A stretch of 64,000 bases of DNA from Methylomonas sp. (lineage in GTDB: Bacteria > Pseudomonadota > Gammaproteobacteria > Methylococcales > Methylomonadaceae): contig PERU01000006.1 of assembly GCA_002928965.1 (NCBI GenBank), forward strand, positions 62,001 through 126,000. The letters are read 5' to 3'. The notes beneath the pieces are model-generated. The model searched no databases, was not told where the DNA came from, and worked only from the letters and a program-made list of their open reading frames with translations. Below, one piece after another: positions 34,527 to 42,788 of this stretch; the stretch's first letter is position 1, and every line of letters begins with the position of its first letter. The position numbers were made by a program, and so were the translations under genes.

Positions 34527-34563
34527 ATGCTGTGCAATACCAGTCAATGGGCGATTTAATACG

Positions 34564-34734
34564 ATGAGTACAGTACGCATAACGATTGATGCCGATTCTG
34601 AAGTTGGGCGAATTGATCCTGCGCGTGTGGATGCCACTTCAGAAGCCGACATTGCATTGCAAATTGCCAAAGATGAAGCCGATAGCTTTGAGGTAAAGGC
34701 ATCTCTCGCAACGCCGGATAATGGTCCAGATTGA
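34564..34734 (+). CDS. short antitoxin-like N-terminal fragment, unknown
   Basis: 56 residues. VRITIDADSEVGRIDPARVD followed by EADIALQIAKDEAD resembles the N-terminus of HigA-like XRE antitoxins, but the frame stops before any HTH. It may be a truncated remnant or a short independent protein. It follows the DUF2442 gene by 37 bases on the same strand. Confidence 0.45.
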   Translation: MSTVRITIDADSEVGRIDPARVDATSEADIALQIAKDEADSFEVKASLATPDNGPD

Positions 34735-34765
34735 AAGCCATTAAGTTTTTCTGAAGAGATCATCA

Positions 34766-35521
34766 TCAGCCACCGCCCCAGCAACGGTTTTGCCAACTGC
34801 AGTATTTGCATTCGTAGTGGGAAGGATCACTGAAACTGCGTGGCAGCAACTCGCCGGCTTCGGTTGCCAGAATGACTTTCACTGCACGGTCTGACATGCG
34901 TTGGGCCAGTCCCGCATCAAAAGGCACCAGTTCGAACCATAATTCCTGGGTATCCTTGTTGATGACCGTGAACAGTGCCGGATTGTCTGCCAGGCCGGGT
35001 ATTGTGCTGTCCATATAGGCCTGGTAGGTTGCCATTTGTGCGGCATACACGGGTTTGGTGACGGCGACACCGGATTTGACGCAGGCTTTCCAGTGTTTGT
35101 CGGCCATGGTTTTACATTCCCACAGCATCGGAAATGTTAGATTGAGTGAGGCCGGTGCCGCCGTGATGATGCCGTCGACATGACCCTTGATCTTGCCGCC
35201 GGCCACGGAAAAGCCGAACTGGCCACCATCAGCTTTCTGGTTATGCAGTTCGAAACCTGCCAGGCGTAGCCAGCGGACCGCCAGTTCCTCGAGAGAATGG
35301 CCGACCTCGAACACCCGTAAGATGCGTCCGGTGAAATCACGCCCGTCATCGACTGGCGCGCTAGCGTATTCGTATTGCAAAGCCCGCTCGCAGGCTACAC
35401 CTAAACGCGAAGCCCCCAGATAATTGCGAGGAACTTGTTGCTGACGTTCGATGGCCAACGACTGGTCCAGCACTGCCGTGACTTGTTCGTAAAATTTGGG
35501 TTGATGATTAAAATCCAGCAT
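34766..35521 (-). CDS. PD-(D/E)XK exonuclease, Cas4/RecB-like
   Basis: 251 residues. Nuclease core KGHVDGI...LWECKT (Asp near residue 115, ECK near residue 137). Cys residues in GVACERALQ and at the C-terminus (CKYCSWQNRCWG) could bind an iron-sulfur cluster as in Cas4-type enzymes. It likely provides the 5'-3' exonuclease of a phage recombination pathway with the Sak4-like ATPase at 38231. The start overlaps the stop of the next gene (ATGA). Confidence 0.83.
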   Translation of the reverse strand: MLDFNHQPKFYEQVTAVLDQSLAIERQQQVPRNYLGASRLGVACERALQYEYASAPVDDGRDFTGRILRVFEVGHSLEELAVRWLRLAGFELHNQKADGGQFGFSVAGGKIKGHVDGIITAAPASLNLTFPMLWECKTMADKHWKACVKSGVAVTKPVYAAQMATYQAYMDSTIPGLADNPALFTVINKDTQELWFELVPFDAGLAQRMSDRAVKVILATEAGELLPRSFSDPSHYECKYCSWQNRCWGGG

Positions 35522-35943
35522 CAGAACATGGCTCCCTTGGTGTTTGAGGATTGCTGACGTGACAGCCGTTCTTCTAAAAATTTCCGATCCTGCTCAGCCA
35601 GACGCTCATGCTCTTCGATCATGTAGTCCTGATAAGCACAGACCACGATGTCGATCAGCATCAAGACTTCTTCCTGGCTGTAATCGGCCAGAGCTCTTTC
35701 CATGCCGATCGAGCCGACATAGCCTCCAAGTGGCAACAAGCAGGCGCGCATCGCGGCCTTTTCCATTTCACTGGCATCGATCATGCGACCTCCGGTTTTG
35801 GTCATCAGCGTTGAGAATGCCGACTGGCAACGCATCGAGCAGAATTGTCGGGACTGGCTGATTCGATGCGGATCGCCGCGCTTGTATTGCGTGGGGCAAT
35901 ATCCAAAGCCCCGCGCTTGTCGGTTGCAAACAGTGCATGTCAC
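35521..35943 (-). CDS. phage protein with N-terminal zinc-binding Cys motif (DUF6511-like)
   Basis: 140 residues from GTG 35943. Cys residues in TCTVCNRQARGFGYCP and RQFCSMRCQSAF form a likely zinc ribbon, followed by a helical acidic domain (YSQEEVLMLIDIVVCAYQ). Coupled to both neighbours by overlaps. Possibly a single-strand DNA or nuclease accessory protein; this is inference. Confidence 0.68.
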   Translation of the reverse strand: MTCTVCNRQARGFGYCPTQYKRGDPHRISQSRQFCSMRCQSAFSTLMTKTGGRMIDASEMEKAAMRACLLPLGGYVGSIGMERALADYSQEEVLMLIDIVVCAYQDYMIEEHERLAEQDRKFLEERLSRQQSSNTKGAMF

Positions 35944-37625
35944 GCGGCCTCCCGATAGCTGCTGTTAGCAGCCATCACCAGTTGTTGAATACTGGCTTTG
36001 TTGAATCGAAAGGACAGCAGCGCCGAGGCCTGATAACGGGTCAAACCAAAATCGGTTCGGACTTGAGGTGGCAGGTGGCGAAGCTGTTTTTCGGTAGGCG
36101 GTTGGTTAAGCCAGTGCCGGGATTTGTGCGCCGAATCTTGAGATTCGTGTTCATTGAGCCAGTCATCGGCTTGGGCCATACACACAGTACGTTCGCCGAC
36201 CGCCAACAGACGCGGCTGCATCTCCTTTCTGCCGCCGATCGCATACCAGCGGCCATTGAGGAAAAAAATGCCGCCCCAGGCATTGAAGCCGGTCGCCATC
36301 AACGCATCGTCGCAGCCAAACAAATCGCACCAGCGAAAGTTGGAGCGTTTCAGCAGGTCGATTTCGCTCATCACAAAATCGGTCAAAGGTTCGCGCTCGC
36401 TGGACGGAGGCAGTTCTTCACCTTCCTCGCGTTCCCAGATGTAGCCGCACAACGGACATTCCATGATCGAGTGGGGTACTTCGGCTTTGCATACCGGGCA
36501 AAGCTTGGGCTCCTGATGGCTACTGCCATCCAGATTGACCTCCTGTTCCAGCGAACCGTGGGTCAGTGTGGCCGTGCCAAAATCCAGAACGATGCAGTCG
36601 GTTTTCACGACCCCCGGAAATTCTTCGGGGTCGACCGTGCGCAGTCCTCGGCCGATCATCTGGATCAAGGTTGATTTGTAGGAACTGGGCCGCAGCAGGA
36701 TGACGCAGGCAGTGGGCGTGTAGTCGTAGCCCTCCGTCAATACGGCGACATTGACCACGACCTGCGCCACACCGGATTCGAAGTCAGCCAGGCGTTGCTG
36801 GCGATCGGCATCTGACAGTTCGCCATGGATCAATACCGAAGAAATCCCGGCTTGATTGAAGGCTTCGCAAACCGAATCGGCATGGGCGACCGTGGAACAG
36901 AACACGATGGTTTTGCGGTCATGAGCCTTGTCGCACCAATGTTCGATCACGGCCTTGGTAATGGGTGCCTTATTCATGATCGACGCCACTTCGTTCATGT
37001 CAAAATCCATTGATGTGCGACTCACCTTGGACAGTTCGCCCTGAGTACCGACATCGATGACAAAGGTACGAGGTGGTACCAGATAGCCAGTGCGAACCAA
37101 TTCACTCAGGGTGATCTGGTCGGCGACATTGGAAAATACCTCGCGCAGGCCTTTGCCATCACCGCGATTAGGCGTGGCCGTGACACCGAATATCTGCGCA
37201 TCGGCATTGGTGTCCAGCACCTGGTCGATGACTTTGCGGTAAGTCGGCGATGCCGCATGATGAGCTTCGTCGATCACCAGCAGGTCAAGGGCTGGCATGG
37301 CCTTAAGATGGGTATTGCGCGATAGCGTTTGCACCATGGCGAAGGTCGCTTGACCCGACCAGGACTTTTCATCGGCATCGAACACTGAAGTGCTGATGCC
37401 CGGATTCACCCGCTTAAACTTGCTGTGGTTCTGCCAGGTGAGTTCGTCACGGTGGGCCAGGATGCAGGCTTTGAGATCCGGGTTGGCCAGCACGTTGCCG
37501 GCCACCGCCGACAACATGATGGTTTTGCCCGATCCTGTCGGCCCGATCGCCAGCGTATTGCCGTGCTGATTGAGCGCTGCAATCGAGCGATCGACCAGTT
37601 GCGATTGTCTGGGACGCAGTATCAT
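35940..37625 (-). CDS. DEAD/DEAH-box superfamily 2 helicase
   Basis: 561 residues after AAGGAGGG. Motif I AIGPTGSGKTIMLSA, motif II VIDEAHHA, and motif VI MIGRGLRTV are clear. A C-terminal Cys pair (CPVCKAEV, CPLCGYIW) makes a zinc finger. It probably aids replication initiation or recombination of phage DNA. It is the largest enzyme of the leftward early operon. Confidence 0.9.
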   Translation of the reverse strand: MILRPRQSQLVDRSIAALNQHGNTLAIGPTGSGKTIMLSAVAGNVLANPDLKACILAHRDELTWQNHSKFKRVNPGISTSVFDADEKSWSGQATFAMVQTLSRNTHLKAMPALDLLVIDEAHHAASPTYRKVIDQVLDTNADAQIFGVTATPNRGDGKGLREVFSNVADQITLSELVRTGYLVPPRTFVIDVGTQGELSKVSRTSMDFDMNEVASIMNKAPITKAVIEHWCDKAHDRKTIVFCSTVAHADSVCEAFNQAGISSVLIHGELSDADRQQRLADFESGVAQVVVNVAVLTEGYDYTPTACVILLRPSSYKSTLIQMIGRGLRTVDPEEFPGVVKTDCIVLDFGTATLTHGSLEQEVNLDGSSHQEPKLCPVCKAEVPHSIMECPLCGYIWEREEGEELPPSSEREPLTDFVMSEIDLLKRSNFRWCDLFGCDDALMATGFNAWGGIFFLNGRWYAIGGRKEMQPRLLAVGERTVCMAQADDWLNEHESQDSAHKSRHWLNQPPTEKQLRHLPPQVRTDFGLTRYQASALLSFRFNKASIQQLVMAANSSYREAA

Positions 37626-37634
37626 CAGCCCTCC

Positions 37635-38228
37635 TTACTGTGCCCAACTGGGGCGGTTGGGCGCCGATGACTGACCGGCGGGAGTCAACGTAGTGTTAGG
37701 TGCGGCAGGTGTTGCCAAAGGCATAGCGCCTCTCATCAGCGCGGCGTAATCTTTATGCTCGGGCGTAATGGCCGAACGAATGACGCTGCGGTCTTCACCG
37801 TTCTGGTCTTTTTCCCAGTCGACTTTTCCGAGAAATTCGATCGCTTCGAGATCGGCAAAACTGGCAATACGTCGGGCGTTTTGTGCCGCCGGACTGTTAT
37901 CGCCCGGATGTATGCCGCGCGCCGAGTTGAGAATGGCCTTGATAAAAGTCCGCCCCATATTGGTCCACTCGGGGCCTTTGGGACTGTGCAGACCAATCAA
38001 CGACCACATCTTGCGACGCGCGTACTCGCCTTCCAGTACCACGAACTCGCAGTTGAGATAGACCGAGCCGGTATTGGCGTTGCGTGTGGCAAACCCACCC
38101 GTCCAGCCTTGCGATGGATCGTCATAGCCACCGGGTTTGATGGTCATGCAGACTTTGACCAAGGTGCCTTTCGGAATCAGATCGAAAGAGGATTGTTCAG
38201 CGGCATTGTTGAAATCGAAAAAACTCAT
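37635..38228 (-). CDS. phage ssDNA-binding-like protein (DUF669-like)
   Basis: 197 residues. FDLIPKGTLVKVCMTIKPGG at the N-terminus, then CEFVVLEGEYARRKMWSLIG and a low-complexity Pro/Ala-rich C-terminal tail. The fold pattern and the place between Sak4-like ATPase and helicase match phage single-strand binding or DUF669 proteins. Assignment is by context and pattern. Confidence 0.7.
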   Translation of the reverse strand: MSFFDFNNAAEQSSFDLIPKGTLVKVCMTIKPGGYDDPSQGWTGGFATRNANTGSVYLNCEFVVLEGEYARRKMWSLIGLHSPKGPEWTNMGRTFIKAILNSARGIHPGDNSPAAQNARRIASFADLEAIEFLGKVDWEKDQNGEDRSVIRSAITPEHKDYAALMRGAMPLATPAAPNTTLTPAGQSSAPNRPSWAQ

Positions 38229-38230
38229 GA

Positions 38231-39106
38231 TCAGGACTCCTGAGTGGAAGAGGTGGTGTTAAGGTCGAGGTTGGCGGGACGGGTAAAGTCCAGACGTTCA
38301 CTGGCCGGTTTGCCGGGGCCGGCCATCTTGGTCATGAGGCGTCCGAGGTGAGGCTCTTCGATCATGTCCAGTCGGCCGGAACGATCTTTGGCCGGATAGT
38401 TCCAGGGATTCAGGGTGTGACAGACAAAGGCGCGATAGCTGGTGCCGTCATCACTTTTGATGTCGGCCAGAGTCAGCACGACGTCGACGATGCCAGGCAA
38501 TTCCAGACCGGTTTTGGAACCGTCGATTTGCAGGGAAAACGTGCGGCGATTGAAGTCGTCGAGTTTTTCATCAAGAATCCCGACGAACCAGACGTTCTTG
38601 CCTCGGGTATGCTGCAGATGTGTCAGCCAGGCGATCATTTCCTGACCCATCAAACCATAGGCGCCACGGGTATCGGGTTTGCCGGTTTTTTCGGAATACG
38701 CCTGCGGCTGGCCTTTGCACCATTGCAGGCACAAGCGACCGGCAACGGTGATCGAGTCGACGAACACGGTTTCGTATTTGTCTAACACCGAAGGTTCGCC
38801 GAAGCGGGCGCAGACCGCATCGAAATGCGCTTGGCTATAGGGTTGGTCATCGCGCAGTGCTGGATTCGGTCCGCCGATGAACACCGCAAAATCGCGGCAA
38901 TCTTGCCAGGTACGGGGTCGAATGGTGTCGCCGGTCCAGCCTTCGACCGCCAGATCACCGGCTTCCAGATCGAAAAACAAGGCTGACACGGAATTCAATG
39001 TCCAAAGCTGTGAGGTTTTGCCGAGGCCGCTTTTGCCCACCAGTACGCCTTTGACGCCGCGAGGTTCAGCAAGCCGTTGCTCGGCAGTGATAATTTGAAA
39101 AGCCAT
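38231..39106 (-). CDS. Sak4-like RecA-family ATPase, single-strand annealing
   Basis: 291 residues. Walker A GVLVGKSGLGKTSQL (residues 20-34), FFDLEAGD, and Walker B-like TVFVDSITVAG. Phage Sak4-type proteins anneal single strands with an SSB and an exonuclease. Genes for these partners flank it (37635, 34766), making a full recombination set. Confidence 0.82.
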   Translation of the reverse strand: MAFQIITAEQRLAEPRGVKGVLVGKSGLGKTSQLWTLNSVSALFFDLEAGDLAVEGWTGDTIRPRTWQDCRDFAVFIGGPNPALRDDQPYSQAHFDAVCARFGEPSVLDKYETVFVDSITVAGRLCLQWCKGQPQAYSEKTGKPDTRGAYGLMGQEMIAWLTHLQHTRGKNVWFVGILDEKLDDFNRRTFSLQIDGSKTGLELPGIVDVVLTLADIKSDDGTSYRAFVCHTLNPWNYPAKDRSGRLDMIEEPHLGRLMTKMAGPGKPASERLDFTRPANLDLNTTSSTQES

Positions 39107-39108
39107 GA

Positions 39109-39579
39109 TTAGTCCTCCAGAAGTGCCAGACGAAAGCTGGGCTTGCCGGTTTTAAGGGTGCGTGCCGGTACGAATACCGAGCGAATGGATTCCGGCCAGG
39201 CGTTAAACTTGGATTCGGAAACCCGATAGCTGACCTCGATGTAATCGGTAGGGTTGTCGCCGTTGGCGGTAATGCGCTGAACGATGTCGGCGAGTTGTTG
39301 TTGATCCCACTCGACCTTCTTGGATAACTCGGCAGATACGCGTACTCGATCGTCGGTGAAATGCACGACGCCAGTATCCTTGTTGGCCGACAACCGCAGT
39401 GCCTGAGCACGGTCGGCGTATTTCAGGGTCAAGGCGCGATCGATGTGTTCCGAGATCGCTTTAGCCGCCGCCAACAAATCGGCGGCATTGTTTTTCAGCT
39501 GGAACAGGGATTCACCAGAATGTTGAGCCAACTCGCTGGCAGGAATGGTTAACAGTTGATCAGGTGTCAGCGTATTCAT
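39109..39579 (-). CDS. early phage protein, unknown
   Basis: 156 residues from ATG 39579, which overlaps the HTH gene stop (ATGA). The N-terminal half is helical (LFQLKNNAADLLAAAKAISE). The C-terminal half is alpha/beta (DYIEVSYRVSESKFNAWPE, then TLKTGKPSFRLALLED). Proteins like this often precede Sak4 genes. It may be a regulatory or recombination accessory protein. Confidence 0.6.
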   Translation of the reverse strand: MNTLTPDQLLTIPASELAQHSGESLFQLKNNAADLLAAAKAISEHIDRALTLKYADRAQALRLSANKDTGVVHFTDDRVRVSAELSKKVEWDQQQLADIVQRITANGDNPTDYIEVSYRVSESKFNAWPESIRSVFVPARTLKTGKPSFRLALLED

Positions 39580-39788
39580 GCCGCACCGCCCATGACTGCA
39601 CGGTTCGCGGTGCTGGTGCGCAAGCTTTCGGTTTCGTAGGCTTCGATATCTTCGAGCCGGTACATCACACGACCTTGTAACTTCAAAAATACCGGACCAA
39701 TGCCTTCGCATCGCCAGCGTTCGAGACTGTCTGTACTGATGCCCCAGCGATCAGCCAATTCGCGTTGATTAAGGTGTTTTACGTTCAC
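39576..39788 (-). CDS. AlpA/excisionase-like HTH protein
   Basis: 70 residues from GTG 39788, chosen because AGGAGGGAAAA lies just upstream and the longer frame covers the repeat array. LNQRELADRWGISTDSLERW and VMYRLEDIEAYE are MerR/AlpA-type winged HTH features. Such proteins act as excisionases or early activators. It heads the leftward early operon and lies directly downstream of the TGTACTGGC repeats, which are likely binding sites. Confidence 0.78.
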   Translation of the reverse strand: MNVKHLNQRELADRWGISTDSLERWRCEGIGPVFLKLQGRVMYRLEDIEAYETESLRTSTANRAVMGGAA

Positions 39789-39841
39789 TTTTCCCTCCTT
39801 CGGGTTGTTGCCAGAACATGGGTAAAGTTTGGGATTAGGCT

Positions 39842-40002
39842 TGTACTGGCATCTAGTACCGACATGTACTGGCCCATGTACTGGCGCAATTTTCGATAGG
39901 CGCTTTTGAGGAATTAACTGATAAGAATCCGCCAAAGTGTTTGAAGTACCGTTGCCGATCAAACGGCTGTGCCCGAGCGGATGTACTGGGAGGTGTACTG
40001 GC
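39842..40002. repeat. TGTACTGGC operator-like repeat array
   Basis: Five direct copies of TGTACTGG(C) at 39842, 39865, 39877, 39982 and 39994, in the gap upstream of the AlpA-like gene. Their spacing suggests a multi-site operator or early-promoter control region. No gene is seen in this gap. Confidence 0.7.
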
Positions 40003-40030
40003 CTTTCTGCTGATTCAGCCAAACAGCAGG

Positions 40031-40058
40031 CGAAAAAAAACCGCCCGAAGGCGGTTTT
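40031..40058 (-). terminator. Rho-independent terminator, leftward
   Basis: AAAACCGCC-CGAA-GGCGGTTTT hairpin with a run of eight Ts on the minus strand. It lies just beyond the stop of the 332-residue gene at 40078 and separates that unit from the AlpA-headed operon. Confidence 0.88.
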
Positions 40059-40077
40059 GATAGGGGTTATATGATGT

Positions 40078-41076
40078 TCAAGCTAGCTTGAAACCGTAAT
40101 GACCCTTGCCATTGGTCGTGATGTATTGGGTCCAATCCACCGTGCCACTGAACAAACTTTGCATGCGTGAAGCGCGAGCTGTTTTGGCATTGGGATTAAT
40201 GGCATTTAATATTTCATGAGCTGGCAACCAGTCCCGGCCATTCATCGCTTGTTTGAACAGGTAATCGACCGCAGCCGCTTGTTTCTTGCCTTTGATAACC
40301 CAAGGTTTCAACGTGCGAATATTAATGGTCAATGTCTGATTGATGGCATCCCATTGCACAGGTAATGTCTTTTGCAGTGGGCTGCCTGGTGTCTGGATCA
40401 GACACTGATACAACACGATTTTATCGATAGCAGGCTCTGCCATTGAATGAATTAATACATCAGACAAAGGCACGATGCGGTAATCCCTTGGCGGTCGAAT
40501 TAGCTTCGATATCGGTTTACCCGTCGTTAACACCAAGCCTCGATCTGGTAGGGAGGCTGAGTTCAACTGCTCAAACACATCATCCGCTGATCCTGCCAAT
40601 CCACGCGCCAGCCAAATATCGACATGTGCTGATCCAAGCGACACTTTGCCAAAATGCCATAACACACCATCGATTGCGGGTGTTTCTATGCCTTTGCGCA
40701 GCGCCATTGGAATAGCCAATAACTCAGCAATGCTGTGCAAAAACCTTCCCGGATTGACCGCATGAACAGCGATCTCGCTCGCAGCAATAGGTTTCATACG
40801 GAATGTTTCCGGGCAACGATACTGATAGGTATCGGATTCATCAGTTTCCTGTAAATCAACCTCAACCCGATCGTCGCCACGGTCCACCAGGATTTGGCCG
40901 GCGTAGCCAATGCAGTCCAGCCAAGGCTGGATTTCGTTGGCAATGACTGACGGTATCCGCTGCATTTCCCAGCGAGGAATGCCACGCAGGCATTCACCCT
41001 CAGTGCTGGAGATGCCAAAGCCCGAGCGTTCAAATAGGTTGGATAATTCAAGCAGCGATGGCGTCGTGAGCGTCAT
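40078..41076 (-). CDS. unknown protein of the lysogeny-region pair, second gene
   Basis: 332 residues, soluble. Contains RVEVDLQETDESDTYQYRCP, then FGKVSLGSAHVDIWLARGL and a C-terminal KGKKQAAAVDYLFKQAMNG with MQSLFSGTVDWTQYI. No recognised domain, though the C-terminal part looks like a winged helix. It overlaps the 5' gene by 29 bases. With that gene it reads leftward, divergent from ImmR/ImmA. It could be a DNA-binding or superinfection-exclusion factor. Confidence 0.62.
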   Translation of the reverse strand: MTLTTPSLLELSNLFERSGFGISSTEGECLRGIPRWEMQRIPSVIANEIQPWLDCIGYAGQILVDRGDDRVEVDLQETDESDTYQYRCPETFRMKPIAASEIAVHAVNPGRFLHSIAELLAIPMALRKGIETPAIDGVLWHFGKVSLGSAHVDIWLARGLAGSADDVFEQLNSASLPDRGLVLTTGKPISKLIRPPRDYRIVPLSDVLIHSMAEPAIDKIVLYQCLIQTPGSPLQKTLPVQWDAINQTLTINIRTLKPWVIKGKKQAAAVDYLFKQAMNGRDWLPAHEILNAINPNAKTARASRMQSLFSGTVDWTQYITTNGKGHYGFKLA

Positions 41077-42268
41077 GGCCGACCTCCTTGATTAAACCCC
41101 ATTTGACCAGTAGCCTATCGCACAATGCGCGATCCTTTTCGCGCTTGGTTTTGACATTGCACTTATTGTCCTGGCGCAGCACGATGCTCAAACTCCGAGC
41201 CTTCTCGGTCGCAGTCCTTTTGAGCCTGATACTAATCCGGGCATATGTCAGTGTGTGCTGGCGGAAATCGAATTCAGAGTGAATCATCGCCCGCGCGGCG
41301 ACATAAATGGTTTCATTGTCGTTGCTGGGGATTTTGAACATCAGCTCGCGATTGTTCACCTCGTAGCCCAACTGCACGACTTTAACTGACGTAATGTTTT
41401 CACCGCTGAGATCAAATATCCTGGTGGCAGCCAGGCTTTGATAGTTGTATTGTTTTAACGGAATTTTCTCGCCCGTTATGGGAGACTGCAGGAAGGCATC
41501 AGCGACTAAACGCGCTAACGCTTCCCGTCCGCCGGAATTCTTGGAGAGCACTTCCAAATGACCGTTACTGGGTTCGTAGGTAATGAACGAGGATTCCGCC
41601 CGAATGACATCTCGCGTCACCAACTCGCTGGCTTCAACACAATCGATACTTTCTGGCAGGCGATTGTTGTGGATGCTGATCTGATACAGCGTAACGTCCT
41701 CGCCGCTATCGGTATCGGGTCGCAGTCGAGTGAATATCTGTATCGCAACGGCGTCCAATTTGCAGTTCAGCTGTACGGCAACCTGTTCATGAAACGCCAC
41801 CATAGCAGCATTGTCATCCAGTAACACCTTCAAATCACTGGGCACCTTGTAGCCTGAGTAGCAGGCCTGAGATTGCCGAAACACATCAGCCTGCCGGGCG
41901 TCCAGCGCTTCCTTGAATGCATCCGGGGCATTTTCATAGAACCAGATCGCCCGCTGATATTGGTTTGACAATGCTTCCACTTCCGCGCGCTCTTCCTCGG
42001 TAAACAGACATTGCCGAAATCCATCCAGAACATCCTGGCCCGGACCATCGGACAGCAATACAATTTTCTCGGCAACGTCTTCCATCAGTTGACGTTGGTC
42101 GATGGGTAATGCCGCCAATGCAGTTCGTATTTTCTGTCGCTGTGCGCGTTTGGATTTTTCTTCCTCTAAGTTCTCCAGGCTTAGGTCAAAGGTTTGATGG
42201 ATAAATGCCCTGAATTGGTTGTAGGGCAAATGGCTGAGCAATTTATTCAGGTTTTCTAAATCGTTCAT
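41048..42268 (-). CDS. unknown protein of the lysogeny-region pair, first gene
   Basis: 406 residues from ATG 42268 (AGAGGA upstream); longer starts lack a ribosome site. N-terminal helical part: NKLLSHLPYNQFRAFIHQTF and AALPIDQRQLMEDVAEKIVL. The middle and end are alpha/beta with SIRLKRTATEKARSLSIVLR. No family recognised. It is the first gene read leftward from the divergent regulatory gap at 42269-42467, so it is likely expressed in the lytic direction or repressed by ImmR. Confidence 0.62.
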   Translation of the reverse strand: MNDLENLNKLLSHLPYNQFRAFIHQTFDLSLENLEEEKSKRAQRQKIRTALAALPIDQRQLMEDVAEKIVLLSDGPGQDVLDGFRQCLFTEEERAEVEALSNQYQRAIWFYENAPDAFKEALDARQADVFRQSQACYSGYKVPSDLKVLLDDNAAMVAFHEQVAVQLNCKLDAVAIQIFTRLRPDTDSGEDVTLYQISIHNNRLPESIDCVEASELVTRDVIRAESSFITYEPSNGHLEVLSKNSGGREALARLVADAFLQSPITGEKIPLKQYNYQSLAATRIFDLSGENITSVKVVQLGYEVNNRELMFKIPSNDNETIYVAARAMIHSEFDFRQHTLTYARISIRLKRTATEKARSLSIVLRQDNKCNVKTKREKDRALCDRLLVKWGLIKEVGHDAHDAIAA

Positions 42269-42432
42269 TAAGGTCCTCTTTTGAAGGTTGAATGGAGTGA
42301 ATTGGAGGAAGGCAGCCGGATCAGGCGAGGATGACAAAGACCAATAAAGTTCGCTGTACCGAACGATGCGAATTATTGCGAATCCATGATAAGTTTGTCA
42401 AGCAGGTACGAATTCGTTTGCTATATTGGTAT

Positions 42433-42455
42433 ATTAGGTTTCCACCAAACCTAAT
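42433..42455. promoter_or_regulatory. 9-bp inverted repeat, candidate ImmR operator
   Basis: ATTAGGTTT-CCACC-AAACCTAAT, 13 bases before the GTG start of the XRE gene and beside TATATT/TATTAGG promoter-like sequence. It lies in the divergent gap between the lytic-direction gene and immR. Confidence 0.72.
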
Positions 42456-42467
42456 AGGAGAACGACC

Positions 42468-42788
42468 GTGCCTTCGATCATGGGTGACAAAATTCGCACC
42501 CTGCGAAAACAAAAAAAGCTGAGTCTGGAAAAACTGGCCGAATTGACCGATTCCAGCAAGAGCTATATGTGGGAACTGGAAAACAAAGACGACCCCAAAC
42601 CCTCAGCAGACAAAGTGGCCAAAATTGCCAGTGTTCTCGAGGTCACCAGCGAATTTTTGATGAGTGAATCAGATGCCTCACCGAGTGACGCCGTCATCGA
42701 TGAAGCGTTTTTCCGTAAATATAAAAGCATGCCGGATGAGACCAAGAAAAAGCTCCGGCAAATACTAGATGTCTGGGATGACGAGTGA
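42468..42788 (+). CDS. ImmR-like XRE repressor
   Basis: 106 residues from GTG 42468, chosen because TAGGAG is seven bases upstream; ATG 42480 is too far from it. The N-terminal XRE HTH (LSLEKLAELTDSSKSYMWEL) is followed by a helical C-terminus (FRKYKSMPDETKKKLRQILD). In ICEBs1-type elements ImmR is cleaved by the ImmA protease to start excision. The next gene is ImmA-like and overlaps it by four bases. Confidence 0.85.
   Translation: MPSIMGDKIRTLRKQKKLSLEKLAELTDSSKSYMWELENKDDPKPSADKVAKIASVLEVTSEFLMSESDASPSDAVIDEAFFRKYKSMPDETKKKLRQILDVWDDE

Noticed and set aside
33711-34811. Open frame of 366 codons on the minus strand
   Set aside because: Antisense to the recognisable DUF4160/DUF2442 pair.
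35937-36674. Open frame of 245 codons on the plus strand
   Set aside because: Antisense to the DEAD-box helicase, which has all expected motifs.
29146-40002. Short direct-repeat arrays considered as CRISPR
   Set aside because: The repeats are only 7-9 bases with irregular spacing and no cas genes; they fit protein-binding sites.
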